Assembly (NCBI RefSeq): GCF_030435705.1
Contig: NZ_CP129382.1
Location: 1,178,001 to 1,242,000 of the forward strand
Direction of reading: 5' to 3'
DNA: 64,000 nt
Origin: Rhizobium sp. SSA_523
GTDB lineage: Bacteria; Pseudomonadota; Alphaproteobacteria; Rhizobiales; Rhizobiaceae
A program made the position numbers and the translations under genes. The notes under the pieces were generated by a model. The model saw only the letters and a program-made list of their open reading frames with translations. It had not been told where the DNA came from and made no database searches. The first letter of the stretch is position 1. Each line of letters begins with the position of its first letter. Below are positions 34,875 through 42,716 of this stretch, one piece after another.

Positions 34875-37666
34875 CACTTGTCTCCATAGGGAATCCCCGA
34901 GAAGGCGACTTGCGCCGCTCGGTTGAGTTGACGATCAAGGGTTCGAACGATGTCGCCCATGTCTTGGCCGTTGCCACCTGACCCGTGGAAGTGGTTGTGC
35001 TGATGAACCACCACGCTGGTGCCGCCACCGCCGATCCTGTTATTCGGGGTGATGAAGCCATTCGCGCCGGGTGTGAAAAGCTCGACTCCCTTCTCACCGG
35101 TGAGATAGGTCTTGCCCGCCTGCACCGGCCCGCCTCGAGCACGCGCTCCGGCCACAGCAGGAGGCGTTGCCGCCGCCGCAGAGCCGGGCGCTGTCGGCGC
35201 GCTGATGCCGGACAGTGCCGCTTTCAGTGCTTCAGCCCTCGCTTTGGCGATGTCGATCGATGAGGTGTCGATTTGCGGCTTGACGCTCATCTGGTCAAAT
35301 GCGCGTATCCTCGCCTCGAGCGCATCGAGGTCGCTCTGGATCGGCCGGATCAGATTGTCAGCCATCTCCGGCATTCTGGAGTTGGCGCGGATCTGCGCAA
35401 TCCGCTGCCGCTTTTCTTCCGCCAGAGCGACGAGATCGTCGCGGCTCTCACGGTCGGGCGGCATCCAATGTTTGCCCCCGGCTATCGAGCCCAACTCCTG
35501 CGCGCCCTTTCCGAGCGTGCTGCCGATCTCATAGCCGGTGTAAGCGGCTCCGGCGGGGCCAAGGAGGCGAAGGAGGCCCTTGCCGCCATATCGGGCGAGC
35601 AGACCGCCAAAGGCCGTCCCTCCCCCAGCAGCTGCCGCTGCGCCGCCGCCCGCGGCCGCTGCGCCGCCACCCATTCCGAAAAGTCGGCCAAGCAACCCGG
35701 TACCGGCCCTAAAAGCCGCAGCCCCAGCCAGCACGGCCGCAGCCGCAGCGAACGCTTCGATGAGACGACGGGTGCTCTCAGGCAGCCGTGTGAAGCCGTC
35801 AATGGTGGAGTCAATGCCGCGGATCATGGGACGGGTTGCCGCTTCCCAATCCTGCGAGATGCGCAGCAAGGCTGTTTCGACCGTACCCGTCAGCTTCGTC
35901 CAGTCACCATAGATGCCTTGGTTCGCTTCCGTACCGATCTTGTTCGCCACGCCTCCCGGCACGTTGTTCATCATCTCGAGCAGCTGCGTGAAAAGCGGCC
36001 ACTGCTGGAAGATCATGTTCGCTCGGCCGCCTTGGCGGTCAGTGAAGAAGGCGTTCAGGTTGCCGAGCGTGGGATCGCTCGCAGCGATGGCGTTGATGAG
36101 GCCGACGACGTCGACACTGTCGACCGAATATTTCTGGTAGTCCGCCAGGGCTTTGGCCAGAGCGTTGGCGTCTCTGACTGCCACCTTGCCTTTACTGTCG
36201 GCGAACAGGGGAGATAGGATCGCGCTCATCTGCGTGACGAACTCGCCGCTATCCGAAATTACCGAGCGATTCTCGCCGGTTTGCGGATCCACAAACTCGC
36301 CGTTGTTGATCAGCTCAGTGATAGCCGCCTGCATTTCCGGCGTGATGCGCTCGCCGAAATTGTTCTTCATCATGATGCCGACGCCTTCGGTATTCATGGC
36401 GCCGGTGGTCGTGAACTTGTTGAAGTCGATGCCCATGGCCGCAAGTGCATCACGGCCCTTTTTCGTCGGAGCAACCAGCTTCGATGACGCAGAGCGGGCG
36501 AACACGCCGGCTTCATCGCCGCGGACTCCCGACCGCCGGAGGATCATCCCCATGGCAGCCATGTAAGGGTCCGGCAGGCCGGCGCCGGTAGTTGGACCAC
36601 CGCCGTATTTGATGAACTGGCTGACGTCCTCATTGGACATACCGCCGTTCTTCGCCATCCAAACCATGAAGTCGACGAAGTTGCTGATCGCCTTCGTGTC
36701 GGTGAGGTCGATGCGCTTTGATAGCGCCGAGCCAGTAACTGCTTCGGCGCCCTCCTCCAGCGTCACCCCCATCGCGAGAGCGTAATCCGTGACCTTCTGC
36801 GTCAGATCCATGATCTGCTTCGTGTCGCGGATGCCTCGCTGCAGGATGGTAGTCTGGGCCCGGACGACGTCGACATTCGAGAACCGGGTGTCGCCACCAA
36901 TCTTCTCTGCCTGGCGGTTGAGCGCGAGCCGGTCGTTGCCCTTGAAATCTCCCAGCGCGGCTTGATACTCGGCCGCCTGGTTGAAATCGATGCCGGTGAA
37001 GAATGACTTCTCGGCGATGTTCCGCCCCTGCATGGCGATGTAGCCGCCGGCTGCTGCGGTCGCGGCCTCATATGCAGCTGATCCCCCACCAGGCGGCCGC
37101 GGCCCGGGCGGCTGCCGAGGCGGTGGCGGCTGACGCGAAGGCTTCGGTTTGCGGGCCTCGCGGTCCAGCCTGCGCATTTCTCGAATCGTCCTAGCGATCT
37201 CGTTACGAATCGCCTGCTGCGAGCTCGAGATGCCCCGGCGCCCCGCAATGCCGTAGGACTGGAGAGCGCGCTCAGACTGACGGACCGCAACCCCCTGCTC
37301 CCGGAAAGCCGATGTCGTCGACTTGAGCACGCTGCGTGCGGACTCGAGCTCCGACTTCATTTTCGCCGTCGGCTTGGTTGCGCTTTTCAGCGCCTGCTCC
37401 AATCGGGACACGTTGCTGCGCGCGGCAGCCATTTGAGTGGAGAGATCCTTGAAACCCCGGCGAGACGCCGTGAAGTCCTCGATCGATCCCGCCTTCTTCT
37501 GCAGAAACTCGAGCTGCTTGACGAGCCGTCGGATCTCCGGGGTGCCGCCCCGACCGAACCTCGCCAACGCTCCGTCGATGCCTTTCAAGGCGTTGGAGGC
37601 ATTTTTCGCTGGGCCGCTGACCGCTTCAATCAGCTGGAGTCTGAGGGTTGCGGTGCGGGTTACCAT
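34874..37666 (-). CDS. Tail tape-measure protein (P2 gpT-like)
   Basis: A 930-residue protein. The N-terminal ~190 residues are helical and charged, with heptad patterns. A PhageMin_Tail-type core follows (about 200-420; GIDFNQAAEYQAALGDFKG, GMTLEEGAEA-like text). A hydrophobic Ala/Gly-rich stretch lies near 640-720 (LIEAFAAAAAVLAGAAAFRA), typical of tape measures that later insert into the host membrane. Length sets tail length; P2 gpT has 815 residues. It follows the E/E' frameshift gene by 7 bases, as expected. Confidence 0.92.
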   Translation of the reverse strand: MVTRTATLRLQLIEAVSGPAKNASNALKGIDGALARFGRGGTPEIRRLVKQLEFLQKKAGSIEDFTASRRGFKDLSTQMAAARSNVSRLEQALKSATKPTAKMKSELESARSVLKSTTSAFREQGVAVRQSERALQSYGIAGRRGISSSQQAIRNEIARTIREMRRLDREARKPKPSRQPPPPRQPPGPRPPGGGSAAYEAATAAAGGYIAMQGRNIAEKSFFTGIDFNQAAEYQAALGDFKGNDRLALNRQAEKIGGDTRFSNVDVVRAQTTILQRGIRDTKQIMDLTQKVTDYALAMGVTLEEGAEAVTGSALSKRIDLTDTKAISNFVDFMVWMAKNGGMSNEDVSQFIKYGGGPTTGAGLPDPYMAAMGMILRRSGVRGDEAGVFARSASSKLVAPTKKGRDALAAMGIDFNKFTTTGAMNTEGVGIMMKNNFGERITPEMQAAITELINNGEFVDPQTGENRSVISDSGEFVTQMSAILSPLFADSKGKVAVRDANALAKALADYQKYSVDSVDVVGLINAIAASDPTLGNLNAFFTDRQGGRANMIFQQWPLFTQLLEMMNNVPGGVANKIGTEANQGIYGDWTKLTGTVETALLRISQDWEAATRPMIRGIDSTIDGFTRLPESTRRLIEAFAAAAAVLAGAAAFRAGTGLLGRLFGMGGGAAAAGGGAAAAAGGGTAFGGLLARYGGKGLLRLLGPAGAAYTGYEIGSTLGKGAQELGSIAGGKHWMPPDRESRDDLVALAEEKRQRIAQIRANSRMPEMADNLIRPIQSDLDALEARIRAFDQMSVKPQIDTSSIDIAKARAEALKAALSGISAPTAPGSAAAATPPAVAGARARGGPVQAGKTYLTGEKGVELFTPGANGFITPNNRIGGGGTSVVVHQHNHFHGSGGNGQDMGDIVRTLDRQLNRAAQVAFSGIPYGDK

Positions 37667-37673
37667 TGATCAC

Positions 37674-38275
37674 CTACCTGATGCGGACGGCCTCCTCCCA
37701 AAGATCGACAAGATCCGGGAAGGTGCCGTCTAGGATTGCTTCGAGGGTGACGCCGCCCTGGCTCTCCCTCATTACGACGAAGGCGAGCTCTCGCCAGTTT
37801 CTGATTTCGAGCCCGACGTTTCCTCCTCCGTCTCTTGAGGCAACGTCGATCTTCCGAAAAAACCGTCTTGCGCCGCCTCCACACGGGTGACGTCGGTGAA
37901 GTCCAGTTCTTCCAGAACGGCGGCCGGGACGGACACCCAAACCTGGTCGACCAGGTCGTCGGCACCTGGGCCGTATTTCTTCACAGCGTCGAGGCAGTCA
38001 CGGATGTACTGCCGCCATTCCCGCATAGACGGACGACGGATTGTCACCTCATCGATCAGCTTGCCGTCCACCTCCACAGGGAAGTCGAGCGACACGCTGA
38101 CCTGTCTCGCCTTGCCCTCCTGCTCGACGAACCGCACCCTGTGCGCCTGCGTGACGTCCCGCACATTCTGAGGGATGAGCTTGGGCTCGACGAAGCCACC
38201 CGAGTTCTTCCTGCCGGAGCTTTCGATCGCCGCGATCTGTTCGGGCGTGAGCGCCCTTGTTACCTGGTCTGCCAT
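37674..38275 (-). CDS. Tail assembly chaperone E-E' fusion made by predicted -1 frameshift
   Basis: A predicted second product of the E gene. Ribosomes translating 140 codons from 38275 would slip -1 at TTTTTTC (37862-37856) and continue for 60 codons in the other frame to the TAG at 37674, giving about 200 residues. The -1 frame encodes a compact domain (NWRELAFVVMRESQGG ... FPDLVDLWEEAVRIR) resembling E'-type chaperone tails and has no ribosome-binding site of its own. Placement between tube gene FII and tape-measure gene is exactly where P2 makes E and E+E'. Frameshifting itself is inferred from sequence. Confidence 0.8.
37772..38275 (-). CDS. Phage tail assembly chaperone E (zero-frame product)
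   Basis: A 167-residue protein of the phage tail-assembly family (Phage_TAC_7 / P2 gpE type). Text such as LIDEVTIRRPSMREWRQYIRD is the conserved core: the chaperone recognises tape measure and tube subunits. The start ATG 38275 follows GGAG. The last ~27 zero-frame codons after the slippery site encode an acidic low-complexity tail (QETEEETSGSKSETG), typical of the unshifted form. The usual ratio of shifted to unshifted product cannot be judged from sequence. Confidence 0.85.
   Translation of the reverse strand: MADQVTRALTPEQIAAIESSGRKNSGGFVEPKLIPQNVRDVTQAHRVRFVEQEGKARQVSVSLDFPVEVDGKLIDEVTIRRPSMREWRQYIRDCLDAVKKYGPGADDLVDQVWVSVPAAVLEELDFTDVTRVEAAQDGFFGRSTLPQETEEETSGSKSETGESSPSS
37856..37862 (-). 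promoter_or_regulatory. Slippery heptamer for -1 programmed frameshift
   Basis: On the minus strand the zero-frame codons GGT TTT TTC contain T-TTT-TTC, an X-XXY-YYZ heptamer. P2 uses TTTTTTG at the homologous place. A -1 shift here enters the only extended overlapping frame. A downstream stimulatory structure was not evaluated. Confidence 0.8.
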
Positions 38276-38304
38276 TCCGCTCTCCGTTGGACTTGACGCC
38301 CGGC

Positions 38305-38814
38305 TTAATAGCCGAGCGCCTGATTGACACCGGCGAGCTGGTTCACGCCGTTGATGATGCGGATCGGCGGCCAAACTCCGAGCTCGTGGATCACGCGCGA
38401 GTCCGCCTCGTAGCGGTAATACTTCACGCCGTTCATCTTGAACTCGAGGCCGGACTTCTCACCGCGCTGCCAGCGGTCGCGAGAGCTGCCGTTCAAGGCG
38501 CCCTCAACGATGCAGACATGCGCGGCCATTCCGCCGTCCATTTCCCGCATGACCGCGCCGCGAAAGTTCACGCGAGTGGTGACGCCGGGCGCCTGCGCCA
38601 TCCTGGCGAGGACGTCGGGGTTGTGTCCCGCCATCTTCACCGTGACCTCGAGCGCTTCGATGGCGGACATGGGCATAGAGATCCCCAAGTCCTGGCCGCC
38701 GCCTCGGTAGTCCTGCGTCATCGGTGTCGGGAGAGGCAGCTCCACCTCTTCCGTGTCGATGCCGAAGTCGAGCCCATCCATGAACATGGTGAAGCCCTGC
38801 AAGATATGCCGCAT
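38305..38814 (-). CDS. Major tail tube protein (P2 FII family)
   Basis: A 169-residue protein. N-terminal ILQGFTMFMDGLDFGIDTEEVELP matches FII, as does the later MAGHNPDVLARMAQAPG and the C-terminal KYYRYEADSRVIHELGVWPP. Hexamers of this protein build the rigid inner tube of contractile tails. Its length is near the P2 value (172). It lies just after the sheath gene and before the E/E' chaperone, the canonical P2 order. Confidence 0.93.
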   Translation of the reverse strand: MRHILQGFTMFMDGLDFGIDTEEVELPLPTPMTQDYRGGGQDLGISMPMSAIEALEVTVKMAGHNPDVLARMAQAPGVTTRVNFRGAVMREMDGGMAAHVCIVEGALNGSSRDRWQRGEKSGLEFKMNGVKYYRYEADSRVIHELGVWPPIRIINGVNQLAGVNQALGY

Positions 38815-38844
38815 GGTAAGATCTCCTTATGCGTGCGGGTTGGA

Positions 38845-40320
38845 TCAGGCGGCGGTCGCAGGAAGCGCCGTGCCTGCCAGACGGGCGATCTCCCGGACGG
38901 CATCGGAGGCGAGCTGCTCGTAGTAGCCGGTGTTCCGGTTGAAGACGAAGGTGATGTGCTCGATCGGCGCCGGCCCTTCGGCGTCGTAGCTGATGAAGAT
39001 CTGGCCGCTTGCCCAGGTCTCCTTCGTGTTGAGCGCGGCATCGAGCCAGACGCGGCCCCCGAGCGTTGCGCCCATCCCCTTCCACCGACGGAGTGCGCTG
39101 TTCACCGTCTCCGCGATATCAACGAGGATGTTGACGCTGAACGGCTTATCGATGAAGGGCTCAGCCGCTCTCTCGATCGAGTCGATGATCGTGTCGTGCG
39201 AGCGCCGCACCGACCAGAAGACTTTGAGAGTGTCCGAGGAAGGAACCCGGCTACCCCACAGCTTAAAGCCTCCGCTCGGCGAGCGGACGATGCACGCCAC
39301 CGCGTTCTTGTTGAGGAGCTGCGACTCCGCCGAAGGATCGGTGATCGAATGCTCGATCGGCCGAGACACTCCCACCACGCCCTGGATGACGTGGTTGGAC
39401 GGCGACACCCAGAAGCCTTCGGTATAGTCGACGTAGGCCTGCAGGCCGGCGACACGAGCAGAGGCCGGTTCGGAAACCGCCACCCCCTCCTTGAAAACCT
39501 TGACCATCGGCTCGACGATAAGGAGGCGATCCGTGTCGTAGTCGCCACGGTCGCTGATCGCCGCCGACGTGGTAGTCGCCAGAGAGTCCTTGATCACTCC
39601 GGCGCGGAACCGGTTGGCGAGCGTCAAGAGCTCCACGGTGACCGGATTGGCGACTGTGCCAAGGGTAGCCGTAGCGGTAGCCTGGGTGGTCGCACCGCCG
39701 CCGCTCATCGTCACAGTCGGAGCCGTGGTGTAGCCGAAGCCGGGGCTGGTGATGATGATCTCAGCCAGCTCGCCGGTTGCGGTATTGATCGTGGCAACGG
39801 CCTTGGCGCCCTTGCCCCCACCGCCGGTGATGGCCACCGTGGGCGCACTCGTGTAACCGGCGCCCTTCGTGTTAACGGCAAGAGAAGCCACACCGTCGGT
39901 CGGTCGGTTCGAGGTGAACCCCGGTGAGGTGAGCAGCTTCGGCGTCAGCCCATTGTTGCCGGGCGCCTTGCGCAGCGCGTGCATGCCGGTGAAGGTTGTG
40001 GAGTCGCCGATAATGTTGGACATCGTCGCGGCGATGTTCGCGCCCTCTGTGACCCGGACGACGAGGATGGTCTGCGACACCCGGCCCGACTGATCGAAGA
40101 TTCCCTCGATCGCGTCCTTCAAGGTGCCGGCATCACCGAGTCCCTGAACTGCGCCGTTCGCGCCGTAGATCGGTACGACCGTATCGAGCGGCCAAAGGGC
40201 AGCGTTTGCGTCCGGCGCAGTGCCGATGAGACCGATGACGCCGGTGTCGATCGTGAAGACCGGGCGGGGACCGTTTGCGTTTTCGACGGTCTCCACACCG
40301 TGCAGATAAATGTCGGCCAT
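38845..40320 (-). CDS. Tail sheath protein (P2 FI family) with inserted repeat domain
   Basis: A 491-residue contractile sheath subunit; P2 FI is about 396. The N-terminus (ADIYLHGVETVENANGPRP) and the C-terminal half (VSRPIEHSITDPSAESQLLN, WSVRRSHDTIIDSIERA) are typical. Residues ~141-228 are an insertion holding two copies of a motif, GAGYTSAPTVAITGGGG and GFGYTTAPTVTMSGGG, likely a surface-displayed beta domain. The start ATG 40320 follows GGGA; the frame remains open upstream but into the moron/terminator region. The insertion explains most of the extra length. Confidence 0.92.
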   Translation of the reverse strand: MADIYLHGVETVENANGPRPVFTIDTGVIGLIGTAPDANAALWPLDTVVPIYGANGAVQGLGDAGTLKDAIEGIFDQSGRVSQTILVVRVTEGANIAATMSNIIGDSTTFTGMHALRKAPGNNGLTPKLLTSPGFTSNRPTDGVASLAVNTKGAGYTSAPTVAITGGGGKGAKAVATINTATGELAEIIITSPGFGYTTAPTVTMSGGGATTQATATATLGTVANPVTVELLTLANRFRAGVIKDSLATTTSAAISDRGDYDTDRLLIVEPMVKVFKEGVAVSEPASARVAGLQAYVDYTEGFWVSPSNHVIQGVVGVSRPIEHSITDPSAESQLLNKNAVACIVRSPSGGFKLWGSRVPSSDTLKVFWSVRRSHDTIIDSIERAAEPFIDKPFSVNILVDIAETVNSALRRWKGMGATLGGRVWLDAALNTKETWASGQIFISYDAEGPAPIEHITFVFNRNTGYYEQLASDAVREIARLAGTALPATAA

Positions 40321-40360
40321 TTCAGTTTTCCCATGATTGGAGGTGCCGCCTGTGTGCGGG

Positions 40361-40390
40361 CAAAGAAAAACCCGCCGGCGACGACGGGTT
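40361..40390 (-). terminator. Intrinsic terminator upstream of sheath gene
   Basis: AACCCG and CGGGTT form a 6-bp stem, followed on the minus strand by TTTTTCTTTG. It would stop leftward transcripts from the fibre region before the sheath gene, so FI may need its own promoter, or phage antitermination. It also flanks the rightward moron genes. Confidence 0.65.
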
Positions 40391-40464
40391 CGGTGAATTT
40401 TTAGGATGGACTGCGACTTGTGCGCGTGCTTGTTCTGCAACCCGCTCAACTTGAGGAGGTACAA

Positions 40465-40695
40465 ATGCGAGTCGTCATCGCGTTGCTCATGATGGCGTCG
40501 GCCGCCGACGCGAAGCCCATTGCCGAGACCCCACGCCCAGATATCCAGGTCGCACAAAGTTGGTCGTGCCAGCCGAGAAAAACCTGCAGTGCAATCAGCT
40601 CCTGCGAGGAGGCCCGCTACTATCTGGAAAACTGTTCCTGGGGCGGAAAACTGGATCGCGACTCTGATGGCATACCTTGCGAGTCCATATGCTGA
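40465..40695 (+). CDS. Secreted Excalibur-domain protein (prophage moron)
   Basis: A 76-residue protein. A signal peptide (MRVVIALLMMASAADA) is followed by an Excalibur calcium-binding domain, with SCEEARYYLENCSWGGKLD and the loop DRDSDGIPCE, plus two further Cys that may form a disulphide. AGGAGG lies 5 bases before ATG 40465. It is on the opposite strand to the surrounding tail genes and overlaps the next gene (nuclease) by 7 bases. Excalibur domains are frequently fused to extracellular thermonucleases, so the pair looks like a split version of that architecture. Confidence 0.8.
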   Translation: MRVVIALLMMASAADAKPIAETPRPDIQVAQSWSCQPRKTCSAISSCEEARYYLENCSWGGKLDRDSDGIPCESIC

Positions 40696-41165
40696 AGCTT
40701 GTCATTGCGATCGCTCTCACGCTGGCGCCTTTGACCGCGCGAGCACAGGGGCCGGTGACTGGCCGGGCGTCGATCATTGACGGCGACACTATCGAGATCC
40801 GTGGCCAGCGCATCAGGCTTCAAGGCATTGACGCCCCAGAAAGCTGGCAAGGCTGCTGGGACGCCAGTGGCAAAATGTATCGGTGCGGCAAGGTCGCCGC
40901 TGATGCGCTGGATCAATTCCTCGCCGCCTCCCGGCCTACCCGATGCGACTTCGTCGAGTGGGACAGGTATCATAGGATGGTCGGAGAATGCTTCCGATCC
41001 GATGGCGCCAGCGTCGGGGACTGGATGGTGCGATCCGGTCATGCCCTCGATTACACCAAGTACAGCAAAGGCGCCTTCGTGAAGGCTCAGCGTGAAGCCG
41101 AGGCAAAGAAGGCTGGCATCTGGCAAGGCCGATTTGATCCGCCGTGGGAGGCCCGCCGGCAGTAG
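40689..41165 (+). CDS. Secreted thermonuclease-family protein (prophage moron)
   Basis: A 158-residue protein. A signal peptide ending near TARA (residue ~19) is followed by an SNase-like domain: ASIIDGDTIEI, RLQGIDAPESWQ, DRYHRMVGEC and the ending AGIWQGRFDPPWEARR. Catalytic-type Arg and Glu positions are retained. It overlaps the Excalibur gene (ATGCTGA) and the two read rightward against the tail block. The host nuclease at 4.2-4.8 kb shares the DRYHR and GIWQGRF motifs. A role in degrading extracellular DNA, from host or rival, is inference. Confidence 0.85.
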   Translation: MLKLVIAIALTLAPLTARAQGPVTGRASIIDGDTIEIRGQRIRLQGIDAPESWQGCWDASGKMYRCGKVAADALDQFLAASRPTRCDFVEWDRYHRMVGECFRSDGASVGDWMVRSGHALDYTKYSKGAFVKAQREAEAKKAGIWQGRFDPPWEARRQ

Positions 41166-41387
41166 CTACCTGCGTTCCCGCCGCCAGTGCCGAAACACCC
41201 ACCACACCGTTGTCGCGAGAGCCATGATGGCGCCCATGACAGCACCGCCGCTGGTCTGCGCAACACAGAGACCAAGCTCAAGATGCGATTGCAGCGTCAC
41301 GGTATCCGTGGCGTAAGCCAGGTCGTGCGCCTCGCAGCAATGCCGCCATGTGCCGTCGAACCAATAGGTGCATCCGTCCGAAATCAT
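41166..41387 (-). CDS. Tiny phospholipase-A2-motif membrane protein
   Basis: A 73-residue protein. WRHCCEAHDLAYA matches the secreted-phospholipase-A2 active-site signature CCxxHDxxY, with a His-Asp pair. A C-terminal membrane helix (GAVMGAIMALATTVWWVF) and a basic end (RHWRRERR) follow. The region is too short for a full PLA2 fold, although parvoviral and some bacterial PLA2-like domains are also minimal. It sits between the fibre-assembly gene and the moron nuclease. Membrane attack during entry or lysis is a hypothesis only. Confidence 0.55.
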   Translation of the reverse strand: MISDGCTYWFDGTWRHCCEAHDLAYATDTVTLQSHLELGLCVAQTSGGAVMGAIMALATTVWWVFRHWRRERR

Positions 41388-41397
41388 GACCGGCACC

Positions 41398-41820
41398 TTA
41401 CTGCCCCGCCGACCACATCCAAAGCGCATCCACCTGCTCGGGTGGGAGCGACATGGCAGCGGCGATCTGGTCGACAAGCGGATAGGTCCGCTCATAGGTC
41501 TGCGTGTCCTGCCAGTCGATCATGGCTGCCTCGCGCTCCAGCGGATCCGCGATGGTCGTAATGTGCGCCTCGACATCGGCCGAGGTGACCCCAATCGACA
41601 AGAGGCCGTTGCGCAGCTGCTTGCGGGTGAGCGTGGGGAATGCTGAAGGTGGCTCCGGCAACGCTGGCGGCGCCCATGTGCTTCCATCAAAAGTCCACCC
41701 GATGCCGACGCCAGCGGCTTCGAACACGTCCGAACGCGGGAAGAGCGTCTGCGCGTCAGAGACGGACGAGGCTTCGATGATGTTCTGGATGACGCCACCC
41801 GAGGCAATTGCAACTTGCAT
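41398..41820 (-). CDS. Tail-fibre-region protein of tail-assembly type, function unknown
   Basis: A 140-residue protein. The C-terminal half (FPTLTRKQLRNGLLSIGVTS, then DWQDTQTYERTYPLV, DQIAAAMSLPPEQVDALW) is a pattern seen in small proteins next to phage tail fibres. The N-terminal half (GIGWTFDGSTWAPP) resembles the Trp-rich domain of fibre-assembly or collar proteins. GGAGG precedes ATG 41820. Its place directly after the glycine-rich fibre gene supports a fibre accessory or chaperone role. Confidence 0.6.
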   Translation of the reverse strand: MQVAIASGGVIQNIIEASSVSDAQTLFPRSDVFEAAGVGIGWTFDGSTWAPPALPEPPSAFPTLTRKQLRNGLLSIGVTSADVEAHITTIADPLEREAAMIDWQDTQTYERTYPLVDQIAAAMSLPPEQVDALWMWSAGQ

Positions 41821-41825
41821 GGCCG

Positions 41826-42716
41826 TTACCTCCGAATGATCGTGATGACGACTTCACCGCGACCGCCTGCACCGGAGGTGGTTGTTCCGGTGTTCGTCCC
41901 GCGTTTCGCGCCCGAACCGCCGCCGCCACGAGGATCTCCCGCTACTCCATTAACATTCGATGTAGCGAGTGGAGGTATAGGGACACTGCCACCATTGCCC
42001 CCGAACTGACTGATACCTCCGGCTTCTGTCCCAGGGAGACCGTCCCCATACGCGCCACCCGCCGCGCCACCCCATACAGAATCTCTGGTTTGTCTATCGC
42101 CGCTATTATATGCAGCAGCGCCTCCATGCTTTGCTCTTGCACGAGGGTCGTTCGCTGTGACCACCGAGGCCCCACCCCAATCTCCCGGAAACCATCTAGC
42201 GGCTTGTGATGATGTTCCGTTAAAATCAGGAGATACTGAGTTACTCAAGGGGTACAAGGTCTGAGGTGAACCACCGATCCCCCCGGAGTTATTAGTCCCT
42301 CCGCTATCGACGCCGCCGCCGTTCCCGCCAGCGCCTACACTGTTGCCGAGCCCACCTCCATAGGCTCTTGAGCCCTTAAATTCAGAATATCCTCCAGCAT
42401 TCCCGTTAGCGCCCCCCATATTGTTGGTTGCTGAGCTTGCACCCCCAGCGCCTACGGTAACTGGTTCGGTGGCTTTCAGTTCGAAAGCCAAAACTTCGAG
42501 CCGATTATGCGCTCCACCCCCTCCCCCACCACCAGTCGATCTGTCTGTGGTTGCGTAGTAGACTCCCCCACTTCCACCACCGCCCCAGATATCAACAATG
42601 ACGGTATCTGTCGGCAGAACACCGGCAGGTTTCGTCCATGTCCCAGACGCGGTGAACGTCTGCTGGTCGATGATCTGCGCGCCGGACGAGGGGAAAAGAT
42701 CAGAAAGATTGCTCAT
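41826..42716 (-). CDS. Glycine-rich tail fibre/adhesin
   Basis: A 296-residue protein with an N-terminal attachment segment (~1-45; TFTASGTWTKPAGV, VIVDIWGGGG). The rest is dominated by Gly-rich runs such as STGGGGGGGAH, GGGLGNSVGAGGNGGGVDSGG and RGGGGSGAKRG. This composition is typical of glycine-rich phage adhesins, whose polyglycine helices carry variable host-binding loops. It overlaps the preceding fibre gene by ATGA. Variable residues between the glycines are expected to set host range. Confidence 0.75.
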   Translation of the reverse strand: MSNLSDLFPSSGAQIIDQQTFTASGTWTKPAGVLPTDTVIVDIWGGGGSGGVYYATTDRSTGGGGGGGAHNRLEVLAFELKATEPVTVGAGGASSATNNMGGANGNAGGYSEFKGSRAYGGGLGNSVGAGGNGGGVDSGGTNNSGGIGGSPQTLYPLSNSVSPDFNGTSSQAARWFPGDWGGASVVTANDPRARAKHGGAAAYNSGDRQTRDSVWGGAAGGAYGDGLPGTEAGGISQFGGNGGSVPIPPLATSNVNGVAGDPRGGGGSGAKRGTNTGTTTSGAGGRGEVVITIIRR

